DNA from: Solwaraspora sp. WMMD791
GTDB taxonomy: Bacteria; Actinomycetota; Actinomycetes; Mycobacteriales; Micromonosporaceae
Direction: 5' to 3'
NCBI RefSeq assembly: GCF_029581195.1
Contig: NZ_CP120737.1
Span: 1,364,001-1,428,000, forward strand
Length of the DNA stretch: 64,000 bases
Shown here: piece after piece, positions 1 through 9,191 of the stretch
How the letters are laid out: every line of letters begins with the position of its first letter
Position numbering within the stretch: position 1 is the first letter of the stretch
Program-made: the position numbers and the translations under genes
The notes under the pieces: model-generated
The model's input: the letters and a program-made list of their open reading frames with translations, nothing else
Database searches by the model: none
Told to the model about the DNA's origin: nothing

Positions 1-1377
1 CCGTTGGCCGACCAGGGGACCGTTGCCGGTGGCCCGCACCGCGTCGGCGTCGGCTTTGCGTGCGGTGCGCAATGCGCCGATGATCATTCCCGGCTTCATC
101 AGGGCGGTCGGCGGATCGACGAGCCCGGCGACCCGGAAGAACGCCCTGGTGAATCGGCCGTCGCGTTGGGCCGCCGTGTGCAGACGCTCCATGAAGGCGC
201 CACCGAGCCGGTCCTTGAGGGTCCGAGGGCCCTCGACACCCGGGAAGGCGAGATCGGCGCCGACGGAGGTCTCCCAGGGGCCGTCGATGATGGGGCGGAT
301 CGCCTTGAAGTACTCGATCGGTCGGGCCGGGCCGGCGTCGAGGTGCGCGCCGAGTGCGGCTGCCTCCATCGCGGCCACCGTCATCCCCTGCCCGTAGACG
401 GGGTTGAAGGAGCATACTCCGTCGCCGACGACCAGGAGTCCCTGAGGAAACCGGGTCAGCTTGTCGTAACGGCGGCGGATGCTGGCCGGGATCTTGAAAC
501 CCGCGATCTCGCTCATCGGCTCCGCAGTGCGGATCGCCTCGTAGATCTCCGGTGCGTCCAGGGACCGGGCGTACTCGAGGAAACCCTCGGGATCCCGGGG
601 CGGATGGTCCCCGAGCAGCCCGGTCAGCGAAAGCAGGGCGATGTTGTCCGGGAACCGGCCGAAGAACGCTCCTCGGGGGTTGGCCGGTGAGGCGACCGAG
701 TTGATCGCGAGGTCCGTACCGAACGGGTCGCTGTCGAGTCGGAAGTAGCGTGACACGTAGGCCAGGTCGATCTTGACCCGTTCCTCCTCGGGCCGCTGGT
801 AACCGAGCTCCGCCAGCCAGACCGGGGTACGGCTCCCCCGCCCGGTCGCGTCGATGATCAAATCGGCGGTGAGCTGCTCCGATTGCGGCTGCCCCGACTC
901 CCCGCTGAGCACGACTGCGGTGACCCGGCGACGGTCGGCTGTGGCGACGACGCCCTGCACGGTCGTACGCTCGCGTAGCCGCACGTTCGGAAGGGCGAGA
1001 ACGCGGGCACGGACGTGTGCCTCCAGGGTGGGCCGGTTCGCGTTGACGCTCAACAGTCCGGAATGCGCCTGCTGGAGCGGCCGTCCGTTGAAGTACCACC
1101 GGAGGTCGCCGGAAAGGTCGCAGGTCTGTACCCCGTGCGCGGTCAGCTCGGCCTGCAGGCCCGGTAGCAGTTCCTCGATGACCTCGTGCCCGCGGGCCAA
1201 CAGCGCATGGGCGTGATGGGCCTGGGGTACGCCGCGCCGCGTTCCTGTGACATCGACGATAGTGTCCCGCTCGACCAGCACGACCTCGTCGAACCGGTCC
1301 GCTGCCACCCGGGCCGCGAGCAGCCCGGCCATTCCACCACCGAGTACGACAGCTCGGGCGCCTAGGTGTTCACGCAT
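1..1377 (-). CDS. FAD-dependent monooxygenase, 3' end cut by window edge
   Basis: The open frame runs from ATG at 1377 to base 1 without a stop, giving at least 459 residues. The N-terminus carries a dinucleotide-binding motif (VVLGGGMAGLLAARV, residues about 9-23). Near residue 340 lies VGDGVCSFNPVYGQGM, the second FAD-contact motif of the aromatic hydroxylase/halogenase superfamily. A GGAGG ribosome site sits 10 bases before the start. The fold is secure; the substrate is unknown. It probably hydroxylates or epoxidises a cluster intermediate, and the epoxide hydrolase at 2141-3361 may act after it, though that link is inference. No halogenase WxWxIP motif is seen in the visible part. Confidence 0.85.
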   Translation of the reverse strand, partial: MREHLGARAVVLGGGMAGLLAARVAADRFDEVVLVERDTIVDVTGTRRGVPQAHHAHALLARGHEVIEELLPGLQAELTAHGVQTCDLSGDLRWYFNGRPLQQAHSGLLSVNANRPTLEAHVRARVLALPNVRLRERTTVQGVVATADRRRVTAVVLSGESGQPQSEQLTADLIIDATGRGSRTPVWLAELGYQRPEEERVKIDLAYVSRYFRLDSDPFGTDLAINSVASPANPRGAFFGRFPDNIALLSLTGLLGDHPPRDPEGFLEYARSLDAPEIYEAIRTAEPMSEIAGFKIPASIRRRYDKLTRFPQGLLVVGDGVCSFNPVYGQGMTVAAMEAAALGAHLDAGPARPIEYFKAIRPIIDGPWETSVGADLAFPGVEGPRTLKDRLGGAFMERLHTAAQRDGRFTRAFFRVAGLVDPPTALMKPGMIIGALRTARKADADAVRATGNGPLVGQR

Positions 1378-1394
1378 CCCGATTCAACCTCCAT

Positions 1395-1422
1395 AGAGTA
1401 TCCACGGTGCCTGTCCAGCCAA
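1395..1422 (-). promoter_or_regulatory. Possible promoter of the FAD monooxygenase
   Basis: On the minus strand a TTGGCT box (1417-1422) and a TACTCT box (1395-1400) are 16 bases apart. They lie just upstream of the GGAGG site of the monooxygenase gene. The boxes match the sigma-70-like pattern only loosely. Confidence 0.3.
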
Positions 1423-1529
1423 TCAGAAACCGATTGCGCATAGACGTAATGGGCCGCTGATAGGGCCGATTACCGTGTGTCTTCCATGGTCGTGGTCGAC
1501 ACCTGTGAACGCACCTTCTCTCGTGCGAT

Positions 1530-2010
1530 TCGGACTCGATGCCGGCCTGGCCCGTCACGACGGCATAGCCCGTCAGGGTGGCCAGGGCCGGTCCGACCGC
1601 GCAGCTACGGCCGCTGATCAGGCCGGTGAGCGTGACCCGCAGGTAGTAGTAGTACCGGTGCCGGATCCGAAGTATGGCGGTCGGGCCGTCCGAGGCCAGC
1701 CGCACCTCGCCTTGACCGGTCGGCCGAAGCACACACGGTCCGAAGGAGATGCCATGGTCGGGCGGCACTCCGAGTGCGCCGTCGGCAAAGGTCACCGGCG
1801 ACGTGAGCGGCCCGGCTGGTTCCAGTCGTCGAGGTCCGTCCGGTGGCCGCGGATGTGCACCGTGCCGCTCATCCGCTGGTACCTCCGAGCACCCGACCAC
1901 GCGGCAGATAGAACCGTCGACCGTTGAGCTGCGGCTCATCGTGGCTGTCGTAGTCCCAGTCGTACCGGGTGCGGCACAGCTTGCCGCCCCAGGCCGGGGT
2001 CCTGCCGGAC
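1530..2010 (-). pseudogene. Remnant of a GMC (choline dehydrogenase type) oxidoreductase
   Basis: Three fragments of one GMC flavoprotein are readable in order on the minus strand. From about 2010 to 1872 one frame gives YDWDYDSHDEPQLNGRR followed by YLPRGRVLGGTS, the family's FAD-contact signature. It hits a stop at 1871. A shifted frame then continues the same protein as VHIRGHRTDLDDWN (about 1870-1820). From about 1783 to 1530 another frame gives the C-terminal domain (DHGISFGPCVLRP, then GEVRLAS and RIRHRYY). The first about 60 residues and most of the middle (several hundred residues) are missing. This is a frameshifted, deleted gene, not a functional one. Confidence 0.75.
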
Positions 2011-2140
2011 CCGGCCCTCGTCGCCTGCCGTGCGTGAAGGTTCGTCACCGTCCGTCTGTGTCCCTTCCTAGGGTTGGCCGACGCCGGTGCGTCCTGGTCG
2101 TCGCGCGGCGCACCGACGATGTGGATGCAGGTGCTGGAAG

Positions 2141-3361
2141 TCAGACCCGGCCTGCGGCACTGGGCGCGCGACCGGTCCCCGGTCGGATCAGGCTGTTCCG
2201 ACAGAACCGGCGGATGTCGGCGACCAGCAGGTCCGGCTGCTCCATCGCGGGGAAGTGACCACCGCGGTCGTACTCGGTCCACTGCTGGATGTTCGGGAAG
2301 TCGCGGTCGGCGAACCGGCGGACCGGGAGGAACATGTCGTGCCCGAAGGTCGCGACGGCCAGCGGAACGGGATTCGGACGCGGGCGGGCGCCGACGACCG
2401 TGCAGGGCAGCAGATCGACCACCTCCCGGTACAGCTGGGCCGAGGTTCCCGCCGTCGCCGTGAACCAGTAGATACTCACCGTCGTCAACATCTGGTCGCG
2501 GTCGACCGCGTCCTCGGGGACATCGGTCGAGTCGGTCCACTCCCGGTACTTCTCCACGATCCAGGCGAGCTGGCCGACCGGCGAGTCGGTCAACGCGTAC
2601 GCCAAGGTCTGCGGCCGGGTGGCCTGAACCGCCATATAGCCGACGAGATGCCTGTTGAAGCGTGACACCAGCGCCATCCGCGCCTGGTCCACCTCGTCCA
2701 GATCGGTCAGGTCGGTCGGCTCCGCCGGCCCGGTCAGCAGCATGTTGACGTGCACGCCAAGCACATGGTCCGGGTCGATCTCACCGAGGTCGAGGGAGAC
2801 CGCAGAACCGAAGTCACCGCCCTGCGCGACATACCGGTCATAGCCGAGGCGACGCATCAGTTCCGCCCAGGCGCGGGCGATGCGCGCGATGTCCCAACCG
2901 GTCCCGGAGATCGGGGTGGAGAATCCGTACCCGGGCAACGACGGCACGACCAGGTGGAAGGCGTCGGCCGGGTCGCCGCCGTGGGAACGGGGATCGGTCA
3001 ACGGGCCGATGATCTTCAGGAACTCCGCGACCGACCCGGGCCAGCCATGCGTCAGCACCAGCGGCAGGGCATCGGTTTCCGGCGAACGCACGTGCAGAAA
3101 GTGCACGGTCGCCCCGTCGATGGTGGTGGTGAACTGCGGATACTGGTTGAGTTCGGCCTCAGCGGCCCGCCAGTCGAACACCGTACACCAATGCTCGGCC
3201 AGCTCCCGCAGGTAGCTTCCCGGTACGCCGCGAGCCCACCCGTCGCCATGCGGTTCGCTCGGCCAGCGTGTGGCCGCGATCCTACGACGCAGATCGTCCA
3301 GGCTCTGCTGGGCGATCTCGATGCGGAACGGCCGGATCGTCTCGTCCGCCGGGCGGATCAC
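2141..3361 (-). CDS. Epoxide hydrolase, EHN-type alpha/beta hydrolase
   Basis: The 406-residue protein has an N-terminal EHN lid domain ([21 protein letters not shown], read from about residue 12). An alpha/beta hydrolase core follows, with the oxyanion motif HGWPGS, the nucleophile motif GGDFGSAV (Asp) and a C-terminal [11 protein letters not shown] (His). These match microsomal-type epoxide hydrolases that open epoxides to diols. The GTG start at 3361 overlaps the TGA of the upstream aminotransferase (GTGA), indicating translational coupling. The frame is open further upstream, but that part lies inside the aminotransferase. Substrate unknown. Confidence 0.85.
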   Translation of the reverse strand: MIRPADETIRPFRIEIAQQSLDDLRRRIAATRWPSEPHGDGWARGVPGSYLRELAEHWCTVFDWRAAEAELNQYPQFTTTIDGATVHFLHVRSPETDALPLVLTHGWPGSVAEFLKIIGPLTDPRSHGGDPADAFHLVVPSLPGYGFSTPISGTGWDIARIARAWAELMRRLGYDRYVAQGGDFGSAVSLDLGEIDPDHVLGVHVNMLLTGPAEPTDLTDLDEVDQARMALVSRFNRHLVGYMAVQATRPQTLAYALTDSPVGQLAWIVEKYREWTDSTDVPEDAVDRDQMLTTVSIYWFTATAGTSAQLYREVVDLLPCTVVGARPRPNPVPLAVATFGHDMFLPVRRFADRDFPNIQQWTEYDRGGHFPAMEQPDLLVADIRRFCRNSLIRPGTGRAPSAAGRV

Positions 3362-4596
3362 CTCGACTCCCCGGTCAACCCGCCGTCCCCATCGAGGCGG
3401 AACCCCACCTCGAACAACGCCTCGGCGGCCCGGACGACCTCCTGCTCGGTGACGACCAGCGGTGGCGCCATCACCAGCGTGTCGCCGTGGTCGCGGGCCA
3501 CCACCCGGGGCAGCCCGCTGGTCGCGGCCGGGTGCGCACGGAACCACCGTCCGATCGTGCCGGCCCGGGCCACCAGCTCCTCCCGCTCCGACAGGTCCAG
3601 GTTCGCCAGCGCGACCGGACAGGCGGTGGGATGACCCGAGTACGTATGCCCGTGCAAGAGGTAGCTGTCGCCGCCGGCGACCGTCTCACCGATGTCGTCG
3701 CGTAGCAGCACCGCGCCCAGCGGCGCGTACCCACTGGTCAGGCCCTTCGCGATGACGACCAGGTCGGCGGCCATCCCCCGGGCCGCCGAGTCGAACCAGG
3801 CACCGGTACGGCCGAACGCGGTCACCACCTCGTCGGCGATCAGCAGGATGCCGTGCCGACTCAGCAGTTCGCGCACCCGGGGCCAGTAGTCGTCCGGTGG
3901 AACGAGGATGCCTGCCCCGCCCATCAGGGGTTCGCCGATCATCGCCGCGATGTTGCCCGCGCCGATCCGGTCGATCGCCGTTGCGAGTTCCCGCAGCAGA
4001 AGGTCGGTGGCGTCCGCTTCGCCGTACAGCTCGGCGGCGCGGTAGGGATACGCCGGTGACACCTTCTCCACGTGCGGTAGTCCGGGTCCGATCCCCGCGT
4101 GGATGCCCGGGATGCCGGTCGCGGTACCGCTGCCGTCGGTGCTGCCGTGGTAGGCGTAGTGCCGGGACAGGATCCAGGTGCGGTCCGGTTCACCGCGGTG
4201 GTGATGGAAGAGCCGGGCGAACTTGATCGCGGTCTCCACGCCCTCGGAGCCACCGTTGGTGAAGAAGACCCGCTCCGGTCCGTCGGGCGAGAGCCGGACG
4301 AGCCGCTCGGCCAGGTCCAGGGACAGGTCGTTGGAGAAGCTGTCGAACCCGGTGAAGTACTCCAGCCGGCCGGTCTGCCGGGCCGCCGCGTCGGCCGGCT
4401 CGGCGCGGCCGTGGCCCACCTGCGCGACCCAGTTGCCGCCACCCATGACGTCGAGCGGTTCGGTGCCGTGCGCGTCCCACGCCGTACAGCCAGATCCTCC
4501 GACAGTGACGCAGCGCACCCCACGCGCCCCGCTCTGGTGCGGGTGCAGGAGCACCCGGCGATCGAGCTCATCCAGGTCCTTGGCGGGCCGGGTCAC
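3358..4596 (-). CDS. Class III PLP-dependent aminotransferase
   Basis: The protein has about 412 residues and is full length for omega-transaminase-type enzymes. It shows the [15 protein letters not shown] cofactor-phosphate motif, the PLP-stacking/acidic segment [15 protein letters not shown], and the Schiff-base lysine in [15 protein letters not shown]. It would transfer an amino group between an amino acid and an aldehyde or keto acid; the donor is unknown. I chose GTG at 4596 because family members begin close to this point ([13 protein letters not shown]). An in-frame GTG at 4644 is possible. A 9-codon reading frame with a better ribosome site overlaps the start (see separate entry). Confidence 0.85.
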   Translation of the reverse strand: MTRPAKDLDELDRRVLLHPHQSGARGVRCVTVGGSGCTAWDAHGTEPLDVMGGGNWVAQVGHGRAEPADAAARQTGRLEYFTGFDSFSNDLSLDLAERLVRLSPDGPERVFFTNGGSEGVETAIKFARLFHHHRGEPDRTWILSRHYAYHGSTDGSGTATGIPGIHAGIGPGLPHVEKVSPAYPYRAAELYGEADATDLLLRELATAIDRIGAGNIAAMIGEPLMGGAGILVPPDDYWPRVRELLSRHGILLIADEVVTAFGRTGAWFDSAARGMAADLVVIAKGLTSGYAPLGAVLLRDDIGETVAGGDSYLLHGHTYSGHPTACPVALANLDLSEREELVARAGTIGRWFRAHPAATSGLPRVVARDHGDTLVMAPPLVVTEQEVVRAAEALFEVGFRLDGDGGLTGESR

Positions 4597-4622
4597 CGCT
4601 GGACCTCGTCGACGATCGGCAT
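4593..4622 (-). other. Nine-codon leader ORF overlapping the aminotransferase start
   Basis: ATG at 4622 follows an AAGGAGAG ribosome site at good spacing and encodes MPIVDEVQR. Its TGA overlaps the GTG start (4596) of the aminotransferase in a GTGA junction. It could be a leader that feeds ribosomes to the downstream gene. It could instead be the original start codon displaced by a small indel. Confidence 0.4.
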
Positions 4623-4842
4623 GCAGCTCTCCTTCGGACGGCACGGTACGCGCGTACCAGTGATTTCATCCTTTGTCGAGCCACACACCGGTCGCACCTC
4701 TCACATTGCGACGGCAGACAACGCAGTCGACAAGATGCCGTCGTGTCCGCACCGGTGCGACGGTGTCTGGACGCGGCCGACCACCGCGACCTGGCTAGCG
4801 GGGCCGGGTCGGCCCTTCGGGCAAGACGCTACGCGTGCCCAT

Positions 4843-5564
4843 CAGGGAGAGATCGTGTCCGAGGCGCCACGATGCACCGTCATCATCCCCACCTACAACC
4901 GCTCGGAACTACTCAGCCACACCCTCGAGTCACTGACCCGGCAACAGCTACCAGCCGACCAGTTCGAAGTGATCGTCGTCGACGACGGCTCCACCGACGA
5001 CACCGCCGACGCCGCCACACACTTCCACGACCGCCTCGACCTGCGCTACCACCACCAACCCGACGAAGGCTTCCGCGTCGCGGCCGCCCGCAACATCGGC
5101 ATCGCCGACGCCCGCTCCCCCATCTGCGTCTTCACCGACGCCGGCGTCCTCCTGCACACCGACAACCTCACCCAGCACCTCGCCAGCCACCAGGCCACAC
5201 CCGGACCGGCCGCCGTACTCCCCTACCTCTACGGTCTGTCGGACTCCGGGGAGGGTGGGGAACACGTCGCCGAACGGCTCGACCTGCACGACCTCGACGG
5301 CAGCATCGAACGCCTCCAAGCCAAACGCGAATGCCGCGACATCCGCGAACTCTTCTACGACCGCTACGGCGAAGACCTCACCCGCGTCCCCGCACCATGG
5401 CAGATCTTCTGGACCGGCAACGCCTCCGCCGACACCGCGCAGCTGCGCGCCGTCGGCGGCTTCGACGAGAACTTCCGCACCTGGGGCGGCGAGGACATCG
5501 ACCTCGGATACCGACTACACCGCGCAGGCACCCACTTCACCTTCAACCGACACGCCAAGGCGGT
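4843..5564 (+). repeat. Direct repeat unit A (with unit B at 6498-7219)
   Basis: At an offset of 1655 bases, 4843-5234 matches 6498-6889 and 5266-5564 matches 6921-7219. I see only two differences: 4851 against 6506 in the leader, and 5011 against 6666 in the coding part. The 31-base window 5235-5265 is of equal length but unrelated in sequence. Identity ends abruptly at 5565/7220. Confidence 0.9.
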
Positions 5565-5754
5565 ACGACTACCCCGCACGAAGATGCGGGACGTCGCCGC
5601 CGACAGCGACAGGAGGAACCTTCGCTACATGACCGAGAAGTACCGGACGCCGGTCATCGACCTGCTCGCCGAGCTGCCGAGGGAAAGGTACTTCGACTTC
5701 AACGAACTTGTGGCCGGTCTACCTGCGCGGCGACAGCCCGACCGGGGACGGTAG
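4855..5754 (+). CDS. Family 2 glycosyltransferase, copy A of a recent duplication
   Basis: The 299-residue GT-A protein begins CTVIIPTYNRSELL and continues with VIVVDDGSTDDT (nucleotide-sugar/metal site), a FTDAG acidic turn and the acceptor-site motif GGEDIDLGYRL. No membrane segment is seen, so it should be cytosolic and transfer an activated sugar to a small acceptor. The GTG start follows AGGGAGAG. Bases 4843-5234 and 5266-5564 are nearly identical to the copy at 6510-7391. The stretch between them and the last about 60 codons differ strongly. That pattern fits gene conversion or selection for new specificity. Confidence 0.85.
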   Translation: MSEAPRCTVIIPTYNRSELLSHTLESLTRQQLPADQFEVIVVDDGSTDDTADAATHFHDRLDLRYHHQPDEGFRVAAARNIGIADARSPICVFTDAGVLLHTDNLTQHLASHQATPGPAAVLPYLYGLSDSGEGGEHVAERLDLHDLDGSIERLQAKRECRDIRELFYDRYGEDLTRVPAPWQIFWTGNASADTAQLRAVGGFDENFRTWGGEDIDLGYRLHRAGTHFTFNRHAKAVRLPRTKMRDVAADSDRRNLRYMTEKYRTPVIDLLAELPRERYFDFNELVAGLPARRQPDRGR

Positions 5755-5809
5755 CGGAGTGGACGGGCGCGACCGGGCCATGCCGGCCATTCGCCACCTC
5801 GGTGGCCTC

Positions 5810-6280
5810 CTACTTGACGACGAACGCGACGTCCATCACCGGGTCGTCCGGCCCGGCCGTGACGAAGTCGGTGAAGTACACCTCACGTGCCGCGTCCGCC
5901 TCCACGAGACCGTGCTGCTCGACGTGGTCCGCCACAGCCGCGAAAGCCTCGCCCACCTGCGGTGGCGACGCCTGCGACTTCGTCAGTCGCACGAACACCT
6001 CGTGGTGCGCGGGTTCCCGTCGCACGGTCGCGGCGACCGGAACCGCCGGCTCGTGATGGATCGGCATGCACGTCTCCACGGTCAGGTCGTCCGGGTCGAA
6101 CTCCTCGTTCCGGTAGATCGTGAACGTCGGACCCGCCACCCCACCGTGCTGCTCGGCAAGCTCGGTCAGGCGACCCATCACCGCCCGCAGATGATCGGCC
6201 AGCTCGACCTGCCGCACCCGGTCATGACGCTCGCAGAGCACCAGTTGCTCCGCCACCTCGCGCCGTTCGATCAGGAACAT
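5810..6280 (-). CDS. GyrI-like small-molecule-binding protein
   Basis: This 156-residue protein resembles the AraC/GyrI effector-binding domain that binds drugs and other small ligands. Its features are a helical opening (ADHLRAVMGRLTELAEQHGG), the segment GPTFTIYRNEEFDPDD, a conserved ETCMPI strand, and a C-terminal REVYFTDF. It has no DNA-binding domain, so it would act as a binding or sequestering protein rather than a regulator. ATG at 6280 is preceded by GGAGG. It lies alone between the two glycosyltransferase copies on the opposite strand. Tandem recombination between the copies would delete it. Confidence 0.7.
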   Translation of the reverse strand: MFLIERREVAEQLVLCERHDRVRQVELADHLRAVMGRLTELAEQHGGVAGPTFTIYRNEEFDPDDLTVETCMPIHHEPAVPVAATVRREPAHHEVFVRLTKSQASPPQVGEAFAAVADHVEQHGLVEADAAREVYFTDFVTAGPDDPVMDVAFVVK

Positions 6281-6497
6281 CCGGACCTCCGGTGGTGTGA
6301 TTTGAGATGACCGGCAGCACACCGGATCATCGTCGAATCGTCGGACATAGTCGGGGCGCAATCGACGAGATGTCCGGACGCCCGACCCGGTATGACGATA
6401 CCTCCAGTGCAGCCGTACGGCCAGCCGCCGTCCATCCAGCAACTCACGCCGTCCCACATTGCGCTGTCACGCGAATCGGGAACCTCACCACTACCCA

Positions 6498-7219
6498 CAG
6501 GGAGAAATCGTGTCCGAGGCGCCACGATGCACCGTCATCATCCCCACCTACAACCGCTCGGAACTACTCAGCCACACCCTCGAGTCACTGACCCGGCAAC
6601 AGCTACCAGCCGACCAGTTCGAAGTGATCGTCGTCGACGACGGCTCCACCGACGACACCGCCGACACCGCCACACACTTCCACGACCGCCTCGACCTGCG
6701 CTACCACCACCAACCCGACGAAGGCTTCCGCGTCGCGGCCGCCCGCAACATCGGCATCGCCGACGCCCGCTCCCCCATCTGCGTCTTCACCGACGCCGGC
6801 GTCCTCCTGCACACCGACAACCTCACCCAGCACCTCGCCAGCCACCAGGCCACACCCGGACCGGCCGCCGTACTCCCCTACCTCTACGGCTTCTCCGGTG
6901 ACGACACCAACATCGACGCAGTCGCCGAACGGCTCGACCTGCACGACCTCGACGGCAGCATCGAACGCCTCCAAGCCAAACGCGAATGCCGCGACATCCG
7001 CGAACTCTTCTACGACCGCTACGGCGAAGACCTCACCCGCGTCCCCGCACCATGGCAGATCTTCTGGACCGGCAACGCCTCCGCCGACACCGCGCAGCTG
7101 CGCGCCGTCGGCGGCTTCGACGAGAACTTCCGCACCTGGGGCGGCGAGGACATCGACCTCGGATACCGACTACACCGCGCAGGCACCCACTTCACCTTCA
7201 ACCGACACGCCAAGGCGGT
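6498..7219 (+). repeat. Direct repeat unit B (with unit A at 4843-5564)
   Basis: This is the second unit of the glycosyltransferase direct repeat. The matching blocks are 6498-6889 and 6921-7219, separated by a divergent 31-base window of the same length as in unit A. Confidence 0.9.
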
Positions 7220-7391
7220 GCACATACCGCATGAGAGGGCCTTCGACGAGTTGATGGCATCGGCGACGGTCAACTACCGCTACATGGCCGAGAAGTACCG
7301 TACGCCGTCGATGCGCATTCTAGCGGAACTCCCGCCGAGGCAGTTTCTCGACTTCAACGAGTTGGTCGGCGCCTCGACGCCGCAGGAGTGA
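6510..7391 (+). CDS. Family 2 glycosyltransferase, copy B of the duplication
   Basis: The 293-residue protein has the same GT-A core as copy A (CTVIIPTYNRSELL, VIVVDDGSTDDT, GGEDIDLGYRL). It differs in a ten-residue patch after YLYG (FSGDDTNIDA against LSDSGEGGEH) and in the C-terminal tail, which begins HIPHERAFDEL. The patch lies between the donor site and the acceptor half, so it may change acceptor choice. The GTG start follows AGGGAGAA. The gene faces the stop of the ABC transporter at 7416 across a 24-base gap. Confidence 0.85.
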   Translation: MSEAPRCTVIIPTYNRSELLSHTLESLTRQQLPADQFEVIVVDDGSTDDTADTATHFHDRLDLRYHHQPDEGFRVAAARNIGIADARSPICVFTDAGVLLHTDNLTQHLASHQATPGPAAVLPYLYGFSGDDTNIDAVAERLDLHDLDGSIERLQAKRECRDIRELFYDRYGEDLTRVPAPWQIFWTGNASADTAQLRAVGGFDENFRTWGGEDIDLGYRLHRAGTHFTFNRHAKAVHIPHERAFDELMASATVNYRYMAEKYRTPSMRILAELPPRQFLDFNELVGASTPQE

Positions 7392-7415
7392 CCTGAATCG
7401 GGACCCGGCGGCCGG

Positions 7416-9191
7416 TCACTGATACGCACGGGCATTGATGGCGACAAGTTCAGCATAGGGACCGGATCCGGCAGCGAGCGTCGCATGATCGCCGGCCTCG
7501 ACGACCGTACCGTCCCCGACGACCACGATGAGGTCGGCCGTGCGGACCGTGGAGAACCGGTGCGAAACCAGCACGGTGATGGCCCCGGTCTGCCGGCCCA
7601 CCCTGGCAGCCTGCTCCGTGTACTGCTCGAACATGGCCAGCTCGGCTTCCGGGTCCAGCGCCGATGTCGGCTCGTCGAGCACCAGCAGCATCGGCGCCGG
7701 GCGGATCAGTGCTCTGGCCAGGGCCACCTTCTGCCACTGCCCACCGGACAGTTCGGCGCCGCTACCGCCCTTGCCGAGCACCGTGTCCAGGCCGTCCGGC
7801 AGTTGGCGCAGCACGTCGTCGGCCCGGGCCACGTGCAGTGCGTCCCGTACCGGCGAATCGGCGAAGCCGCTGTCGAGATCGCCCATACCGACGGCGTGTC
7901 GGGTCCGGAACTCGTAGCGCAGCGCGTCCTGGAACGAGACCGAGATGCGCTCCCGCCAGAGATCCGGCCGCAGCCGGTGCAGATCCTCATCGTCGACCAG
8001 GATGCGACCGCCGGTCGGGCGGTGGAGCCCGCAGAGCAGCTTCACCAGTGTCGACTTGCCGGCACCGTTCTCCCCCACCACCGCCACCGTGCTGCCGGCG
8101 GGCAGTGTCACGGTGACGTCGCGCAGCACGGGGGCGCTGGCGCCCGGGTAGCTGAACGAGACGTTCCGCAGAGCGACCCCCCGGCGCAGCCGGTCCGGCG
8201 GAACCCGGTCGCCGGAGCCGCCCTCGACGACGACACCACGTAGCTGCGCCATCCGACGGTAGAGCGCGGAGATCCGCTGCAGGTCGCGCAGGAGGGCCAC
8301 AGCGGCGGTCACCTGGGAGCTGATCTGGGCGGCAAGGACCACGACCAGGATGACGTCGCCGAGACCGCGGCGGCCGTCGACCGCCGCCCGGACCAGCAGC
8401 AGCACCGAGCCGACGTAGGCCAGGGCGAAAGTCACCTGACCTGCGGTTCGCAGTGCCGCCGCTCGCAGGTCGGTCCGGAGCAGCCGGGTGGTGACGTCCG
8501 ACCACAGTCGGGCGTGCCGGTGGCGCATCTCGTCGGCCAGTCCGAACACCCGTAACTCGCTGGCCGACGGCAGTTGGGTGGTCAGGTCGAACAGGTGCAG
8601 GGCCGTACGGGTGGTCTCGGCAGTTTCCGTCTTGGCGGCGTCCACCAGATACTCCGCCCGTCTGCTGAGATACAGCGAGGGCACCGCCGCCAGCGGCAGC
8701 AGTAGCAGCAGCGGATGCAGTCGTACGAGCAGCACCACGGTGAGGCCCACCGCGATCGCCAGAGCAAGACCGTTGAGCAGGGCCTCCAGCCCTCGGCCGA
8801 ACTGCCGGATCTCCCGTTGCAGCACGGTCACCGTGTCACGGGTGGCCGCCTGCTCGTGATGGGCGATCCCGACCGATCCGTTGGACAGGCCGATCAGCTG
8901 TACGTCGAAGTCGAGTTCCGCCAGCTCGGCCAGCTCGAGGTAGGCGAGGTGAGCGAAGTGACCGAACGTGACCGTCGCAAACGCGAGGACTCCGGCGATC
9001 AGCCCGGCCAGCAACACCGTGCCCCTGTTTCCGGCGACCACGGCGTCGGTCATCCAGCCCAGGACCAGTGCCAGCAGTGGTGCCGCCGCCGCGCCCGCCA
9101 CGACGAAGAAGAGCGCGGTGAGGGTCTTGCCGCGGTGCACCCGCCACGCCGTGACGAGCATCTTCCAGCAGCCGACCAGCGTCGCGCTCAT
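7416..9191 (-). CDS. ABC half-transporter (permease plus ATPase), second of a pair
   Basis: The 591-residue protein joins a six-helix exporter domain (residues about 1-310) to an ATPase domain with Walker A VGENGAGKST, signature LSGGQWQKVALARAL, Walker B LLVLDEPTSALD and a switch histidine in VLVSHRFS. Its ATG at 9191 overlaps the stop of the upstream transporter gene (ATGA), so the two half-transporters are probably made together and form a heterodimer. A paralogous pair sits at 55105-58772. The likely role is export of the product or its prodrug; the substrate is not readable. Confidence 0.88.
   Translation of the reverse strand: MSATLVGCWKMLVTAWRVHRGKTLTALFFVVAGAAAAPLLALVLGWMTDAVVAGNRGTVLLAGLIAGVLAFATVTFGHFAHLAYLELAELAELDFDVQLIGLSNGSVGIAHHEQAATRDTVTVLQREIRQFGRGLEALLNGLALAIAVGLTVVLLVRLHPLLLLLPLAAVPSLYLSRRAEYLVDAAKTETAETTRTALHLFDLTTQLPSASELRVFGLADEMRHRHARLWSDVTTRLLRTDLRAAALRTAGQVTFALAYVGSVLLLVRAAVDGRRGLGDVILVVVLAAQISSQVTAAVALLRDLQRISALYRRMAQLRGVVVEGGSGDRVPPDRLRRGVALRNVSFSYPGASAPVLRDVTVTLPAGSTVAVVGENGAGKSTLVKLLCGLHRPTGGRILVDDEDLHRLRPDLWRERISVSFQDALRYEFRTRHAVGMGDLDSGFADSPVRDALHVARADDVLRQLPDGLDTVLGKGGSGAELSGGQWQKVALARALIRPAPMLLVLDEPTSALDPEAELAMFEQYTEQAARVGRQTGAITVLVSHRFSTVRTADLIVVVGDGTVVEAGDHATLAAGSGPYAELVAINARAYQ

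Noticed and set aside
1-1377. Flavin-dependent halogenase
   Set aside because: The visible sequence has FAD motifs but no WxWxIP motif, and the C-terminal end is outside the window, so monooxygenase is the safer call.
3362-3547. Upstream extension of the epoxide hydrolase frame
   Set aside because: It lies wholly inside the aminotransferase gene and has no family resemblance; the GTG at 3361 with GTGA overlap is a better start.
4099-4854. Upstream part of the long frame leading into glycosyltransferase copy A
   Set aside because: It is antisense to the aminotransferase, shows low-complexity Arg/Gly/Ala content and no ribosome site. The true start has a ribosome site at 4855.
4843-7219. Direct repeats considered as a mobile element or CRISPR-like array
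   Set aside because: The repeats are coding parts of two glycosyltransferases; there are no terminal inverted repeats, transposase or short regular units.
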